Shown here in pieces: positions 1-8,534 of a DNA stretch of 21,529 nucleotides. The translations under genes and the position numbers were made by a program. Location of the stretch: positions 1 to 21,529 of the forward strand of contig JAISTJ010000160.1 in NCBI GenBank assembly GCA_031272655.1, given 5' to 3'. The notes under the pieces were generated by a model, which ran no database searches, was not told the DNA's origin, and saw only the letters and a list, made by a program, of their open reading frames with translations. The stretch's first letter is position 1. Each line of letters opens with the position of its first letter. The stretch comes from Tannerella sp. (GTDB taxonomy: Bacteria > Bacteroidota > Bacteroidia > Bacteroidales > Tannerellaceae).

Positions 1-257
1 CTTGCAGCATTAGCCAACCCGCGATGCATGAAATGCGCCACATTACGGTAATGACCAACTTCAAAATTTCGTTTGTCGTACTGGTCGGGAAACAGCAATT
101 GAGCCTGTAGTTGGGACACTTTTTCTTCCAGTGTCATCAGACTGATTAAGATTTCAACTCGCTGCTCCACTGGCAGCTTGGAGTTTTTGTAATCGGGCGT
201 TTTCTGTCCGAACGCCACAAACGGTAAAATCAAGAATAAAAATAGATTTTGTTTCAT
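1..257 (-). CDS. Glycoside hydrolase family 3 enzyme (beta-glucosidase-like), N-terminal part only
   Basis: Reading leftward from an ATG at 257, 85 codons stay open to the window edge, so the 3' part of the gene is missing. The product starts with a signal peptide (MKQNLFLFLILPFVAFGQ), suggesting export to the periplasm or outer membrane. Then comes the typical beginning of a GH3 catalytic domain: YKNSKLPVEQRVEILISLMT followed by LEEKVSQLQ. GH3 enzymes remove glucose, xylose or similar units from the non-reducing ends of oligosaccharides. The specificity cannot be read from this fragment because the nucleophile region lies outside the window. It begins 6 bp after the stop of the upstream EEP gene, so the two are almost certainly co-transcribed, and it fits as the hydrolase of the neighbouring SusC/SusD locus. 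Family call from remembered motif; sure of GH3, unsure of substrate. Confidence 0.82.
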   Translation of the reverse strand, partial: MKQNLFLFLILPFVAFGQKTPDYKNSKLPVEQRVEILISLMTLEEKVSQLQAQLLFPDQYDKRNFEVGHYRNVAHFMHRGLANAA

Positions 258-263
258 TTTATA

Positions 264-1304
264 TTATTTATTTAGTTTGAATACGGCAAGGTTGCCTTTA
301 TGGTCGCTTAACCAAACGGCTTGCGGGGTTATGATGTTATCTTTGAATGACGTGTCAGAGACGATTTGTCCTTTTTCAACCGAAGCGGCAGGGCCTACGA
401 CAGCGATGCTTTCCAACTCAATTCCCTTTGTATCGTAATAATAGATAAAATCTATGCGGTCCCTCTCGTCTGCTTCGGGACAGAAGAAAAGGCTTTGCAG
501 TTTGGCTGACGTATTGCCTGCCGGCCATGTAATCGCCGGATGGGTAATGGGATTAGGATACATGCGCCTGTAAGCGTCCACGTAACCGGCTTTTTGCAGT
601 TTGATTGACACCTCCCAGTTTACTACAACACCATTTCTACCGAACGTGTTTTTTGTGTCGGATTGCCAGTCAAGATGCGAAGGTTCGTTGAAATCGCCGC
701 CAAGGATGACCGCATTACCGTTTCGGATCTCTTCCGTCGCATCTGCAATAAAGGCGTCAATGCCTTCGTTGCGTGTGGATTTTCTGTTATCTTCAAGTAT
801 CAGGTTTGAGTCGGTAACCGGCGTTATTTTCTCACCCCATTTCGAGCCGCTGTAACCGCGCGACAGGTATGGTGCATAAAACCTGTGGTCAAGGTGAGCC
901 GAGTAAATTGCTATTTTATTGCCGTTCACAACAATATGCGCCTTAACAAACGGCCTGCTCTTAAGCGCCGTATCAGCATAGATGTCCGTCAATTCATATT
1001 TAGACAGTATTCCGCATCCTTTCTGAAGCCCGTCTATATACCATTTTTGCCCCTTAGCTTCAAGTTCTTTCCGGAGATCACCGGCAAGCGTCGTTTCGTT
1101 TGACGCCAGCTCGCACAGCAGCACAACATCGGGCTTCAGTTGCTCGATTATGGCAATCAACCCTTCTTTCCCGCCTTCAACACGGCTACCGTTAATCCAT
1201 GTATTGAGTTGGAAAACCTTCAAAGTCGCAGCCCCATCCTGCGCGTCCATCCTGCTCGTAACAATCCCCAAAAGAATAACGAATAACGTAAAAAATCTCT
1301 TCAT
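264..1304 (-). CDS. Secreted endonuclease/exonuclease/phosphatase (EEP) family protein
   Basis: A 346-residue protein with a signal peptide (MKRFFTLFVILLGIVTSRMDAQ) and one EEP-fold domain. Visible EEP motifs in order: QLNTW (Asn about 34), PDVVLLCE (metal-binding Glu about 65), ILSKYEL, YSAHLDH (His about 137), ILGGDFNEPS (Asp about 204, Asn about 206), RIDFIYY, and a C-terminal WLSDHKG. The full active-site set of a metal-dependent phosphoesterase is present. Exported members act on phosphodiesters such as nucleic acid, lipid head groups or inositol phosphates; the substrate here is unknown. The frame is open upstream to a TTG at 1319, but the ATG at 1304 puts the signal peptide at the N-terminus and is preferred. 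It lies between the SusCD operon terminator and the GH3 gene (6 bp gap) and has its own promoter, so it forms a small secreted-enzyme operon. Confidence 0.83.
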   Translation of the reverse strand: MKRFFTLFVILLGIVTSRMDAQDGAATLKVFQLNTWINGSRVEGGKEGLIAIIEQLKPDVVLLCELASNETTLAGDLRKELEAKGQKWYIDGLQKGCGILSKYELTDIYADTALKSRPFVKAHIVVNGNKIAIYSAHLDHRFYAPYLSRGYSGSKWGEKITPVTDSNLILEDNRKSTRNEGIDAFIADATEEIRNGNAVILGGDFNEPSHLDWQSDTKNTFGRNGVVVNWEVSIKLQKAGYVDAYRRMYPNPITHPAITWPAGNTSAKLQSLFFCPEADERDRIDFIYYYDTKGIELESIAVVGPAASVEKGQIVSDTSFKDNIITPQAVWLSDHKGNLAVFKLNK

Positions 1305-1335
1305 ATTAATAAAAATCAAGTTCCGTAAACGGTTG

Positions 1336-1367
1336 CAAAAATAATAATTTTTCGCAGATTATACAAA
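1336..1367 (-). promoter_or_regulatory. Bacteroidetes-type promoter for the EEP-GH3 pair
   Basis: On the minus strand TTTG (1364-1367) is followed after 20 bases by TATTTTTG (1336-1343), an exact match to the TAnnTTTG -7 consensus. Transcription would start near 1329, about 25 bases before the ATG at 1304. It lies downstream of the SusCD terminator-like hairpin, so the two enzymes can be transcribed separately from susCD. Confidence 0.72.
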
Positions 1368-1427
1368 CTTTGGAGTAGTTTATTCTCTCAACATTGTGCA
1401 AATTTTTTATTTAGTTGTAATTAAAAC

Positions 1428-1467
1428 AGCAACACCTTCACGCCACAGGAAGCGCGAAGGTATTGCT
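1428..1467 (-). terminator. Hairpin terminator after the first SusCD operon
   Basis: Two 16-base arms (1428-1443 and 1452-1467; AGCAACACCTTCACGC on the plus strand against GCGCGAAGGTATTGCT) pair with only two mismatches. On the minus strand the stem is followed by GTTTTAATT. It sits 28 bp past the SusD stop codon and before the EEP promoter, as expected for an intrinsic terminator, although the T-run is short. Confidence 0.6.
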
Positions 1468-1494
1468 CTTAAAAATACACAACAATCATGCCGA

Positions 1495-3282
1495 TTACCA
1501 GTAAACTGTCTGTTTTAGGTTGGGGTTTATTACGAGTTGGGTTTGGGGGATTGGCCAGTAATAGTATTTGGGCTGTATGAAACTGCGGTTGCGCAGTTCG
1601 CCGTTTGCTACTATATAGCCCGATGTCCCGTTTGTAAGTGTGATGTTTGTCAGCGAGCCGTCCGCATTTTTCAGATAATAGAAAGAATACGCACTTCTCT
1701 CGGCGGCTGGGATGGTGTTAGTCGCTTCGCTTTCAAAGAGACCCATTTCGGGAATGCCGTCCCCGTTCATGTCAAAGACCCCGAAACCGTCAACGTATAT
1801 TCCTTCCTGCACTTTCTCAATAAGATGACCGGCATTCCACCGGATAAGGTCGTCCCACCGGAAGCCCTCGCTTACAAGTTCAATACGGCGTTCCCTGCGT
1901 ATTTCCAACAGTAAATAATCGGAAATATCGGGGAACTGCGCTTTGAGGGTAGCGTCTTCAACTATTTCACCTATCACAGTGCGCGGCAGGTTAACCCTTT
2001 CGTGTATTTTATTGATACTGATATCAATGTCGTTCTGCGAAATAGTACCGAGTTCGGCTTTCGCTTCGGCGTAGATAAGCAGTACTTCGGCGAAACGGAA
2101 TACCGGCACGTCGGTATATTGCGCCGTAAGCAAGTATTCATCGCCCGTTTCCGGCATCCATTTGATGTTAGTATAACCGCCGTGCTGGAGGCGCGGCCGC
2201 CAAGGAAGGGTATTGCTCGGAGCTATATATTCCGGATACCTGAATGTTTGGCTGAAACGCGGGTCGCGGTTAGCGAACACTTCGGTAAAATGTTTCTTCT
2301 CGTATCCTTCAACCGTACTGAACGGCACTGCCTTGCCTTCCGGAGTGATGTACGAATAAGATTCCATCAAACTGCGACTATAAGCAAAAGCCCAATCGAA
2401 AGTATAATACCCGCTGTTGTATCCGCTGTGCGCCACACGAAGCGTCCTGTCATAATCTTTGAAAAGAATCATCTCTTTCGAGCTTGACAGGTCATAAGTG
2501 ATGAACAGTTGGCGGTAAGCCCTGTCCGGTCCGCCGGTCAAGTCTATCGCATAATTGCCTGAGTTCATCACAATTTCCGCCGCCGCAACTGCTCTTTGGA
2601 GGAATGAATTGGCGGTGGACTGCAAGTTGAGTTCCGAATGATACTTGCGGAAAGTCCCTTCATGCAGGCATATACGCGCCATCATGGCCGCAGCGTAAAA
2701 GCGGTTAAAACGTGTACGGTTGCCGATGTCCGACGACATGTTGTCTATCGCAAACTGCAGGTCTGCGAGGATTGAATCCACAACCACCGTACGCGGGTCT
2801 TGCGTCTTGAAAAGAAGGTCGTCGTCCTTGTCGGTAAGCGGAGTCGAATACCATGGCACATCGCTGTAAAGTTTCACCATGTCATAATACCATGCAGCCC
2901 GCATCATACGGGTCATACCGACATAATGGTTGATCGAAGCCGCCTCGCCTGTAGTTTGCGAGCAGTTGGCAAGCAGGATGTTGTATTTCCTGAGGTTGCC
3001 CCATGTCGTCCTGTCCCAGCCTGTTGCCGTTTCGGGAGTAATATTGCCGCGGACGAGGTCGTTGTGGGAATGACTTTCGGCATAAGCCATGATGTTGTCG
3101 CTTGTATAGTCGAAATGCGAAGGCGTACTAAAACTATAATACGTATTTGTATAAAGTTCGAGGTCTTTAACTGTTTTGAAGAAAGCCTCTGGCGAAATGC
3201 TCGTTTCGGGATAACGTTCCATAAAATCATCATTACAGCCGGTAGCTATAATGAGAGCTATTAATAAAATATTCTTTTTCAT
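1495..3282 (-). CDS. SusD/RagB-family outer-membrane nutrient-binding lipoprotein
   Basis: A 595-residue protein beginning with a lipoprotein signal (MKKNILLIALIIATGCNDDF, lipobox Cys16). SusD-type features include the N-terminal ERYPETSISPEAFF stretch, the TPR-like helices with RAAWYYDMVKLYSDVPW, and the C-terminal RRERRIELVSEGFRWDDLIRW segment followed by YYWPIPQTQLVINPN, a hallmark SusD ending. SusD proteins form a lid on the SusC channel at the cell surface and capture oligosaccharides or other nutrients. The start lies 4 bp after the SusC stop, so translation is probably coupled. The binding specificity cannot be deduced from sequence alone. Confidence 0.95.
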   Translation of the reverse strand: MKKNILLIALIIATGCNDDFMERYPETSISPEAFFKTVKDLELYTNTYYSFSTPSHFDYTSDNIMAYAESHSHNDLVRGNITPETATGWDRTTWGNLRKYNILLANCSQTTGEAASINHYVGMTRMMRAAWYYDMVKLYSDVPWYSTPLTDKDDDLLFKTQDPRTVVVDSILADLQFAIDNMSSDIGNRTRFNRFYAAAMMARICLHEGTFRKYHSELNLQSTANSFLQRAVAAAEIVMNSGNYAIDLTGGPDRAYRQLFITYDLSSSKEMILFKDYDRTLRVAHSGYNSGYYTFDWAFAYSRSLMESYSYITPEGKAVPFSTVEGYEKKHFTEVFANRDPRFSQTFRYPEYIAPSNTLPWRPRLQHGGYTNIKWMPETGDEYLLTAQYTDVPVFRFAEVLLIYAEAKAELGTISQNDIDISINKIHERVNLPRTVIGEIVEDATLKAQFPDISDYLLLEIRRERRIELVSEGFRWDDLIRWNAGHLIEKVQEGIYVDGFGVFDMNGDGIPEMGLFESEATNTIPAAERSAYSFYYLKNADGSLTNITLTNGTSGYIVANGELRNRSFIQPKYYYWPIPQTQLVINPNLKQTVYW

Positions 3283-3286
3283 AATG

Positions 3287-6200
3287 TTACAGTGTTATGT
3301 TTAATCCAACGGAATATGTTCTCATAAAAGGATAAGTAGTCTGGTTGAGCGCTTCGGGGTCGAAATATTTCTGCAGTTTTGTTATCTCAAAAAGGTTTTC
3401 CCCGCTTAAATAAAGCCTTACGGCCTGCATCTTGACGCCCGACAGCAGTTTCGACGGCAACGTATAACCGAACGTTATGTTCTTCATTCGCATATAAGCC
3501 GCATTTTGCAGGTAGCGCGTCTGGGGGATTCGTACCTCCTTGTTGCTTTCCCATGCGATATAAGATTTCATACGGGGGAAATAGCCGTCGGGATTCTCCG
3601 GCGTCCAGTGGTCGAGGTTCGATACCAGCACCGGCACACGCGGAGAGTAGTATGCTCCAAAGAACTTATATGAAGCGTTGCTTGGGTACCAGTCTTTTTT
3701 GCCAACGCCGTGCAGCATGACGCGCAAGTCGAAATTGTTCCAGTCGAGGTTAATATCAAGGCCGTAATTAAAGCGGTTGCTTGAGTTGCCGATAATTTTC
3801 AAGTCGCCCGGATTCTCAAGCGTATAATCGCCACGTGTTATTTTGCCGTCATTGTTGGTGTCTTCATATTTAAGGTCGCCCGGCTCTATCGGACGGTCGC
3901 CCGGATATGACGTTACAGCCCACTGGTCGGCGCTGTTGTCAATATCAGCCTGATCTTTGAAGAATCCAAGCGTAGTAAGTCCCCAAATCTCGCCGAGTTC
4001 CTGGCCTACATAATAATCCGACAGGTTGCCAGTAGGGTTGTCGAACTTTGTTATAACGGTCTTGCTGTCATAAAGGATAAAGCGCGTGGAGAGGTTGAGG
4101 GGTTTGCTTTTAATCATATAGCGATCGCGCCAGCCTATTGACAACTCCCAACCGCTTGTGCGCAGGTCGGCTGCATTAATCTGCGGCTCTGAAGTGCCGA
4201 GCGTATTGGGAAGCGTTCTGCCTTTAGTGAGCATGTCTTTAGTGTCGCGCCTGTAAATATCAAGCGATGTTGAGAGGCGGTTGTTCAAAAAATTGGCATC
4301 CAAACCGCCGTTAAGAGTATAGACTTTTTCCCATGTCAATACGGCGGAGATAAGTCCGGGAGGATTGACTCCCATGTCCTGTACGCCGCCGAGAATAGCC
4401 GTCTGTTTTGCCGCTGTCATCGTTGCTATATACGGGTAATCGCCGACAGCCTGATTGCCAAGCGAGCCGTATGTAACGCGGAACTTCAGGTAGTTGACGG
4501 CCTTTTGCAACGGCTCAAAGAACTGTTCGCCGGAAGCTATCCAAGCTATTTCAGCCGAAGGGAACAATCCGAACCTGTTAGCTTTCGGGAAGCGCGAAGT
4601 GCCGTCATAGCGCCCGTTTGTGCCTACAATATATTTGCTTCCATAAATATAGTTAAGGCGATAGAACCCGCTGCGGATAGCCCATGCGGAACGGCTTTCG
4701 GTCAGTGTCTGGTCGCCGGTTGCCAACTGTACCGTTGTGTATGAAGGCGTTATAAGGTCTCGACGCTGCCCGTAAAAAGTGCTGCTCCGTTCGTATTCCT
4801 GGCTGAAGCCGGCAATCGCCGATACGTCATGCAAGCCGATAGCTTTATGGAAATTGCCGTAGAGGTTAAACTGCGTGTAAAGGGTGTTCAAAGTAGTCGA
4901 GTTGGCATAACTGCCCCAGCCGGGTATTGACCCGGGATCATTAGGGCCTCCGCGTGCAATGAAATTGGCGTCGGTAAGGAAAGCGTCCGTGCGTGAGTTG
5001 ATAAGCCTTGCCGTAAAATCGGACTTGATATTTAGCGTGTTCTTAACTAACTCCAAGTCCACATTGAATTGCGATGTTACGTTAGTGTTGTCGGTTTTTG
5101 AATCACCTGCGAGCATCGAGGCTACAAACTCCAATCCGTTGCTTGTATAACTGCCGTCGGGATTGTATGGGGGTATAATCCATTTGATAAGTCCCTGAAT
5201 GTAACCGAGAATGGTGTTGTTAAGCAATGTAGGCTTTTTGTAATTATAATAGGAAAGGTTAGTGTTATTGCCGATAGTCAGCCAGTCCACAGGTTTATAT
5301 TCCACCCTGCTGCGTGCATTGTAGCGCTGCATCACGTCGCGGTTGATTTTCATCAGGCCGTCCTCACGGTAATATTCGGTGCCGAGATAATATGATACTT
5401 TCTGGTTAGCGCCCGAAATGCTCAGGTTATGGCTGCGCGAGGGCGAGAAATCGTCGTAAAGAACGTCCATCCAGTCCGTCATCTGGAGATACATGTACGC
5501 ATTAGGATTGTCGGGGTCAACGATGATTGACGGCAGCGAGGGGTCTTCGCTCAGCTGCTTGGCATAGTCCATAACGTTGGCATATTCGTTATACCATGGT
5601 TTGCCCATTATGTTGTGCCAATAAACATTGACGTACGGATCCATCACCACTTCGACGCGGCGTGTCAATTTCTTCATGTTGAAGTTATTGTTGAAACGGA
5701 CGGTCAGTTTTTCACCCTGTCCTTTCTTCGTCGTAACGAGGATAACTCCGAAAGAAGCCCTTGCGCCATAAATAGCGGCGGACGAGGCGTCCTTCAAGAC
5801 TGAAATGTTGTCAATATCGGCGGTATTGATACGCCCAAAGTCGCCGGCGCTCGTTGGGATTCCGTCCACCAATATCAACGGCGAGCCTCCATTGATGGAC
5901 GTTGTGCCGCGGATATTGAATTCGGGTTCATCGCTCGCCTGACCGCTGGTCGGAGTAATTGTAAGATTGGAAACAATACCTTGCAGGGCAAGAGCCGCGT
6001 TGCTCGTGGAACGGCTTTCGAGCGTCTTGCTGTTGATGGTCTCGACTGCTCCGGCAAGGTTTACTTTCTTTTGCGTACCGTAACCTATAACTACAACCTC
6101 TTCCAACGCTTTAGAATCTTCCGACAGGATAATGTTGACGGAGGTTTGGTTGTTAGTAAGGTACTCATTGGTAGCGTAACCGATGTACGAGACGACTAAG

Positions 6201-6706
6201 GTGGCGTTGTTGCCGACGTTCAAAGTGAAGTTGCCGTCGGCGTCGGAAGCAGTGCCGTTATTCTGCGTGCCTTTTTCTAAAATAGTGGCTCCCATTACCG
6301 GTTCGCCTGTTTCATCGGTTATCTTTCCTGATACCGTTTTGCGGGTCTGGGTACTGACCGGAACTTGATTCGCCGGCTTCGGATTCTTGTCGGAAATGAC
6401 AATAGAGCGCGCCGAAACGATGCTGTACTCCAAATTTCTGCCTGCGAGCGCTTTTGTGAGCACCTCGCTGACAGGGACCTTCTCCATCGAGATGCTGATG
6501 TCCTTACGGTTGTCCACTACCACGTCACGGTACGAAAACCGATAGGTCGTCTGTTTCTCGATTGCATTAAACACTTGCTTCAATGAAGCATTTTTCACAT
6601 TGATGGTTACCAATTGTTCCTGTGTCTGTGCATTTATATCCTGACAGACAAGCAACAAACCGAAGGATAACCAAACTAACAAACTTGTTTTAATAGAATT
6701 GCTCAT
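3287..6706 (-). CDS. SusC/RagA-family TonB-dependent transporter with STN signalling domain
   Basis: A 1139-residue outer-membrane transporter. Order of parts: signal peptide (about 1-27), STN domain (about 31-105, starting VTINVKNASLKQVFNAIEKQ), carboxypeptidase-regulatory-like beta domain (about 124-195, GKITDETGEPVMGATI), a TonB-box-like EEVVVIGYG (202-210), plug domain with ILVDGIP and SVLKDASSAAIYGARA, then a 22-strand-type barrel to the C-terminal Leu (GLNITL). The STN domain is the part of FecA-type transducers that contacts a FecR anti-sigma factor in the periplasm, and a FecR/ECF-sigma pair lies directly upstream. The locus therefore looks like a trans-envelope signalling system in which substrate uptake by SusCD switches on its own transcription. 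The cargo is unknown; the linked GH3 suggests a glycan or glycoside. Confidence 0.95.
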   Translation of the reverse strand: MSNSIKTSLLVWLSFGLLLVCQDINAQTQEQLVTINVKNASLKQVFNAIEKQTTYRFSYRDVVVDNRKDISISMEKVPVSEVLTKALAGRNLEYSIVSARSIVISDKNPKPANQVPVSTQTRKTVSGKITDETGEPVMGATILEKGTQNNGTASDADGNFTLNVGNNATLVVSYIGYATNEYLTNNQTSVNIILSEDSKALEEVVVIGYGTQKKVNLAGAVETINSKTLESRSTSNAALALQGIVSNLTITPTSGQASDEPEFNIRGTTSINGGSPLILVDGIPTSAGDFGRINTADIDNISVLKDASSAAIYGARASFGVILVTTKKGQGEKLTVRFNNNFNMKKLTRRVEVVMDPYVNVYWHNIMGKPWYNEYANVMDYAKQLSEDPSLPSIIVDPDNPNAYMYLQMTDWMDVLYDDFSPSRSHNLSISGANQKVSYYLGTEYYREDGLMKINRDVMQRYNARSRVEYKPVDWLTIGNNTNLSYYNYKKPTLLNNTILGYIQGLIKWIIPPYNPDGSYTSNGLEFVASMLAGDSKTDNTNVTSQFNVDLELVKNTLNIKSDFTARLINSRTDAFLTDANFIARGGPNDPGSIPGWGSYANSTTLNTLYTQFNLYGNFHKAIGLHDVSAIAGFSQEYERSSTFYGQRRDLITPSYTTVQLATGDQTLTESRSAWAIRSGFYRLNYIYGSKYIVGTNGRYDGTSRFPKANRFGLFPSAEIAWIASGEQFFEPLQKAVNYLKFRVTYGSLGNQAVGDYPYIATMTAAKQTAILGGVQDMGVNPPGLISAVLTWEKVYTLNGGLDANFLNNRLSTSLDIYRRDTKDMLTKGRTLPNTLGTSEPQINAADLRTSGWELSIGWRDRYMIKSKPLNLSTRFILYDSKTVITKFDNPTGNLSDYYVGQELGEIWGLTTLGFFKDQADIDNSADQWAVTSYPGDRPIEPGDLKYEDTNNDGKITRGDYTLENPGDLKIIGNSSNRFNYGLDINLDWNNFDLRVMLHGVGKKDWYPSNASYKFFGAYYSPRVPVLVSNLDHWTPENPDGYFPRMKSYIAWESNKEVRIPQTRYLQNAAYMRMKNITFGYTLPSKLLSGVKMQAVRLYLSGENLFEITKLQKYFDPEALNQTTYPFMRTYSVGLNITL

Positions 6707-6784
6707 TTAGAATAGGGTTAAAAATTAATACTCTGTTTGTACAGACAAGATTTTTGCCGAAAAGTACCGACGAAAAAATATGTT
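6707..6784 (-). promoter_or_regulatory. Intergenic region with weak promoter candidate for the STN-SusC operon
   Basis: This 78-bp gap separates the FecR and SusC genes. On the minus strand TACTTTTC (6759-6766) resembles a -7 element, but no good -33 TTTG lies about 20 bases upstream (GTTTT occurs there). That would be consistent with recognition by the linked ECF sigma instead of the main sigma factor. A small perfect dyad, TCTGT-TTGT-ACAGA (6732-6745), lies in the presumed leader. An AT-only 14-bp palindrome (6780-6793) spans the FecR stop codon and is followed by T-rich sequence, so a weak terminator is possible. Confidence 0.3.
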
Positions 6785-7789
6785 TTAAAACATGTTTTTA
6801 AGAAATATATTCCTGTCTTGTATTGCGGCTTTCAGGTGGTATGTCTTTTCTATTATGTCGAGGGCTTCGTGGAGGTCGGTGGAGGGGATTACGCCGGTGA
6901 ATGCGTCGGTCAGGCACTTTTGGCAGTTGGTGCTGAACGTTACGCCGTAAACAGCCTGCAGCTCGACTAATATTTCACCGAGCGGCTTGTTGCGGAATAC
7001 CATCAGGCTTTGTTTCCATGCCGTTACCTTGCAGATGTCGGAGTTGTTGATTATGGTGAAAATGCCGTTCGACCGGTTGAGGATAGCCGTCTGGTTTGGC
7101 CTCAGGACACATATATTGCCGGACAGTTGCGAAAGAAGCTGCACTTTGCCCCTTTCGAGCGTCAGTTCGGCTGTCTGTTCTTCATTCCTTGCAATGAGGT
7201 TGAATGACGTCCCTAATACGCAAACCGTCAGCCCTTTAGCGTCTATAAAAAACGGGCGGTCTTTGTCTTGAGCCACATCGAAGTAGCCTTCGCCGTTGAA
7301 ACGTATCTGCCGCTCCTTTTTGTTGTAGTTTTTCGGCGTGTATGACAATTGCGATTCGCTGTTGAGCGTTACTTGCGTGCCGTCGGGCAGGGACAAGCTT
7401 ACTTTTTCGCCTTTGCGGGTGAATACCGTCATGTCGCCCTTTTCTATTTTTTCGTTCTCTCGCCAGAAGTGGAAAGTGGTCGCTGTCAGGAAGATGAATA
7501 TCAGGATTGCAGCGGCTTGAAGGATTTTTGTGAATAGTTGGCGGGTGTTGGATTGCTTCACTTCGTTCGCAATAATTAAATCATCTTGCAACCGGCTGTC
7601 AATAAGAGCTTTCAGGCTGACAAGGCGGGCGTCGTCCACTTGGGATGTGTCCGGTTCTTCGTTCATCCATACATCGCGCATGAGTTGTTCGATTTCGCTG
7701 TCCGTCATTCCTGCGGTTTGCGCCCTCAGAGCTGTAAGCTCTGAGGGTGTCAAACGGTCGTTTCTATATTTTATATCAAGACTTTTCAT
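6785..7789 (-). CDS. FecR-family anti-sigma factor
   Basis: A 334-residue single-pass inner-membrane protein. It has an N-terminal cytoplasmic region (about 1-86) expected to bind sigma, a transmembrane helix (about 87-108, KILQAAAILIFIFLTATTF), the periplasmic FecR domain (GEKVSLSLPDGTQVTLNSES; FNGEGYFDVAQDKDRPFFI; VLGTSFNLIA), and the C-terminal DUF4974-type region (last 70 residues, ending ALDIIEKTYHLKAAIQDRNI). The frame extends to a TTG at 7816, but an AGGAGA sequence five bases before the ATG at 7789 decides for the shorter start. It follows the sigma gene by 39 bp and precedes the STN-SusC. In this family FecR holds or activates sigma according to signals from the STN domain. Confidence 0.93.
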   Translation of the reverse strand: MKSLDIKYRNDRLTPSELTALRAQTAGMTDSEIEQLMRDVWMNEEPDTSQVDDARLVSLKALIDSRLQDDLIIANEVKQSNTRQLFTKILQAAAILIFIFLTATTFHFWRENEKIEKGDMTVFTRKGEKVSLSLPDGTQVTLNSESQLSYTPKNYNKKERQIRFNGEGYFDVAQDKDRPFFIDAKGLTVCVLGTSFNLIARNEEQTAELTLERGKVQLLSQLSGNICVLRPNQTAILNRSNGIFTIINNSDICKVTAWKQSLMVFRNKPLGEILVELQAVYGVTFSTNCQKCLTDAFTGVIPSTDLHEALDIIEKTYHLKAAIQDRNIFLKNMF

Positions 7790-7794
7790 TAATT

Positions 7795-7800
7795 TCTCCT
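7795..7800 (-). promoter_or_regulatory. Shine-Dalgarno sequence AGGAGA of fecR-like gene
   Basis: AGGAGA on the minus strand sits five bases upstream of the ATG at 7789. Strong Shine-Dalgarno sequences are uncommon in Bacteroidetes, and this one fixes the FecR start 27 bases inside the longest open frame. It may raise FecR output relative to the sigma factor made from the same message. Confidence 0.6.
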
Positions 7801-7828
7801 TTATATGATATGACAATTTTTCAAATAG

Positions 7829-8422
7829 TTAGTACCGTAAACTGCTAATAATTAACAAACAATAACATAATGGGGCGATTTTTGCAAGCATCGCTTTGAG
7901 GGCTTTAAGTCCGAGCGACAGTTGGTTTTTCACCGTCTGCATGCTGAGCGACAACCGCTCCGCTACTTCCGCGTTGGTCAGCCCCTCGAAACGCGACAGC
8001 TCTATGACTTTGCGTTGCGTTTCGGGCAAACGGGACATAACCTTCTTGACCTGCTCAACAAACTCCTTGTATTCAAGGCGGTGATAGTTGTCATCGTCTG
8101 CAAGGGTATCGGTGTAGTTCACATAGTCTTCATAAATAGGAGAGTTAAGCGTTGATTTATAGGCGTTTATAAGGCTATTATGTGCGATTTTGAAGAGTAG
8201 CGGTCGTAACGTTTCGTCCTGCCGGATAGTCTCGCGGCTTTTCCAGAGCTGTACAAAGACGTCCTGCACGATCTCTTCGGCGTCTTCCCTCAGCTTGGTG
8301 TACTGGAGGCAAAACGCATATAGCCTTCGCGCGTACATATAATATATACGGTTGAATGCTTGCTGTGAACCGTTCTTAAGTTCCTGTATGAGTTCCTGTT
8401 CGGATATATTGTTTCTTTTCAT
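7829..8422 (-). CDS. ECF RNA polymerase sigma factor (FecI-like, SusCD-linked)
   Basis: A 197-residue sigma factor with region 2 (FNRIYYMYARRLYAFCLQY, then EDAEEIVQDVFVQLW) and region 4 (LPETQRKVIELSRFEGLTNA followed by EVAERLSLSMQTVKNQLS, the DNA-binding helix-turn-helix). It carries a short hydrophobic C-terminal tail (PLCYCLLIISSL), a feature I recall in other Bacteroidetes sigma factors of this group. The longest frame begins at a TTG (8446); the ATG at 8422 is preferred because conserved sequence begins only after it. It is the first gene of the sigma, FecR, STN-SusC, SusD series and probably transcribes the susCD promoter when the FecR partner is signalled. It has its own strong promoter and an unusual leader hairpin. 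Confidence 0.94.
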   Translation of the reverse strand: MKRNNISEQELIQELKNGSQQAFNRIYYMYARRLYAFCLQYTKLREDAEEIVQDVFVQLWKSRETIRQDETLRPLLFKIAHNSLINAYKSTLNSPIYEDYVNYTDTLADDDNYHRLEYKEFVEQVKKVMSRLPETQRKVIELSRFEGLTNAEVAERLSLSMQTVKNQLSLGLKALKAMLAKIAPLCYCLLIISSLRY

Positions 8423-8444
8423 TGTACTTCGTTGTATTGACCGC

Positions 8445-8478
8445 AAAAGGGGGACTTTTTCGCAAAAGGCCCCCTTTT
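8445..8478 (-). promoter_or_regulatory. Terminator-like leader hairpin upstream of the ECF sigma gene
   Basis: AAAAGGGGG (8445-8453) pairs perfectly with CCCCCTTTT (8470-8478). Inside, after one A/G mismatch, CTTTT (8455-8459) pairs with AAAAG (8464-8468) around a 4-base loop. On the minus strand the stem ends CCCCCTTTTGCGG, like an intrinsic terminator with a short T-run. It lies between the sigma promoter (start near 8527) and the ATG at 8422, so it could work as an attenuator, an RNA stability element, or a block to read-through from pyrC. Confidence 0.55.
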
Positions 8479-8534
8479 ACAGGTTCTAATAGGTATTAGT
8501 CGCAAGGCAAAAAGATTGTTTAGGTTATCGGGCG

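Noticed and set aside
6780..6793. Perfect palindrome ATGTTTTAAAACAT as a recombination or operator site
   Set aside because: It is short, AT-only and overlaps the FecR stop codon; chance or a weak terminator is more likely, and no second copy was seen.
8423..8446. Longer N-terminus of the ECF sigma factor
   Set aside because: It needs a TTG start beside the leader hairpin; the ATG at 8422 fits the family.
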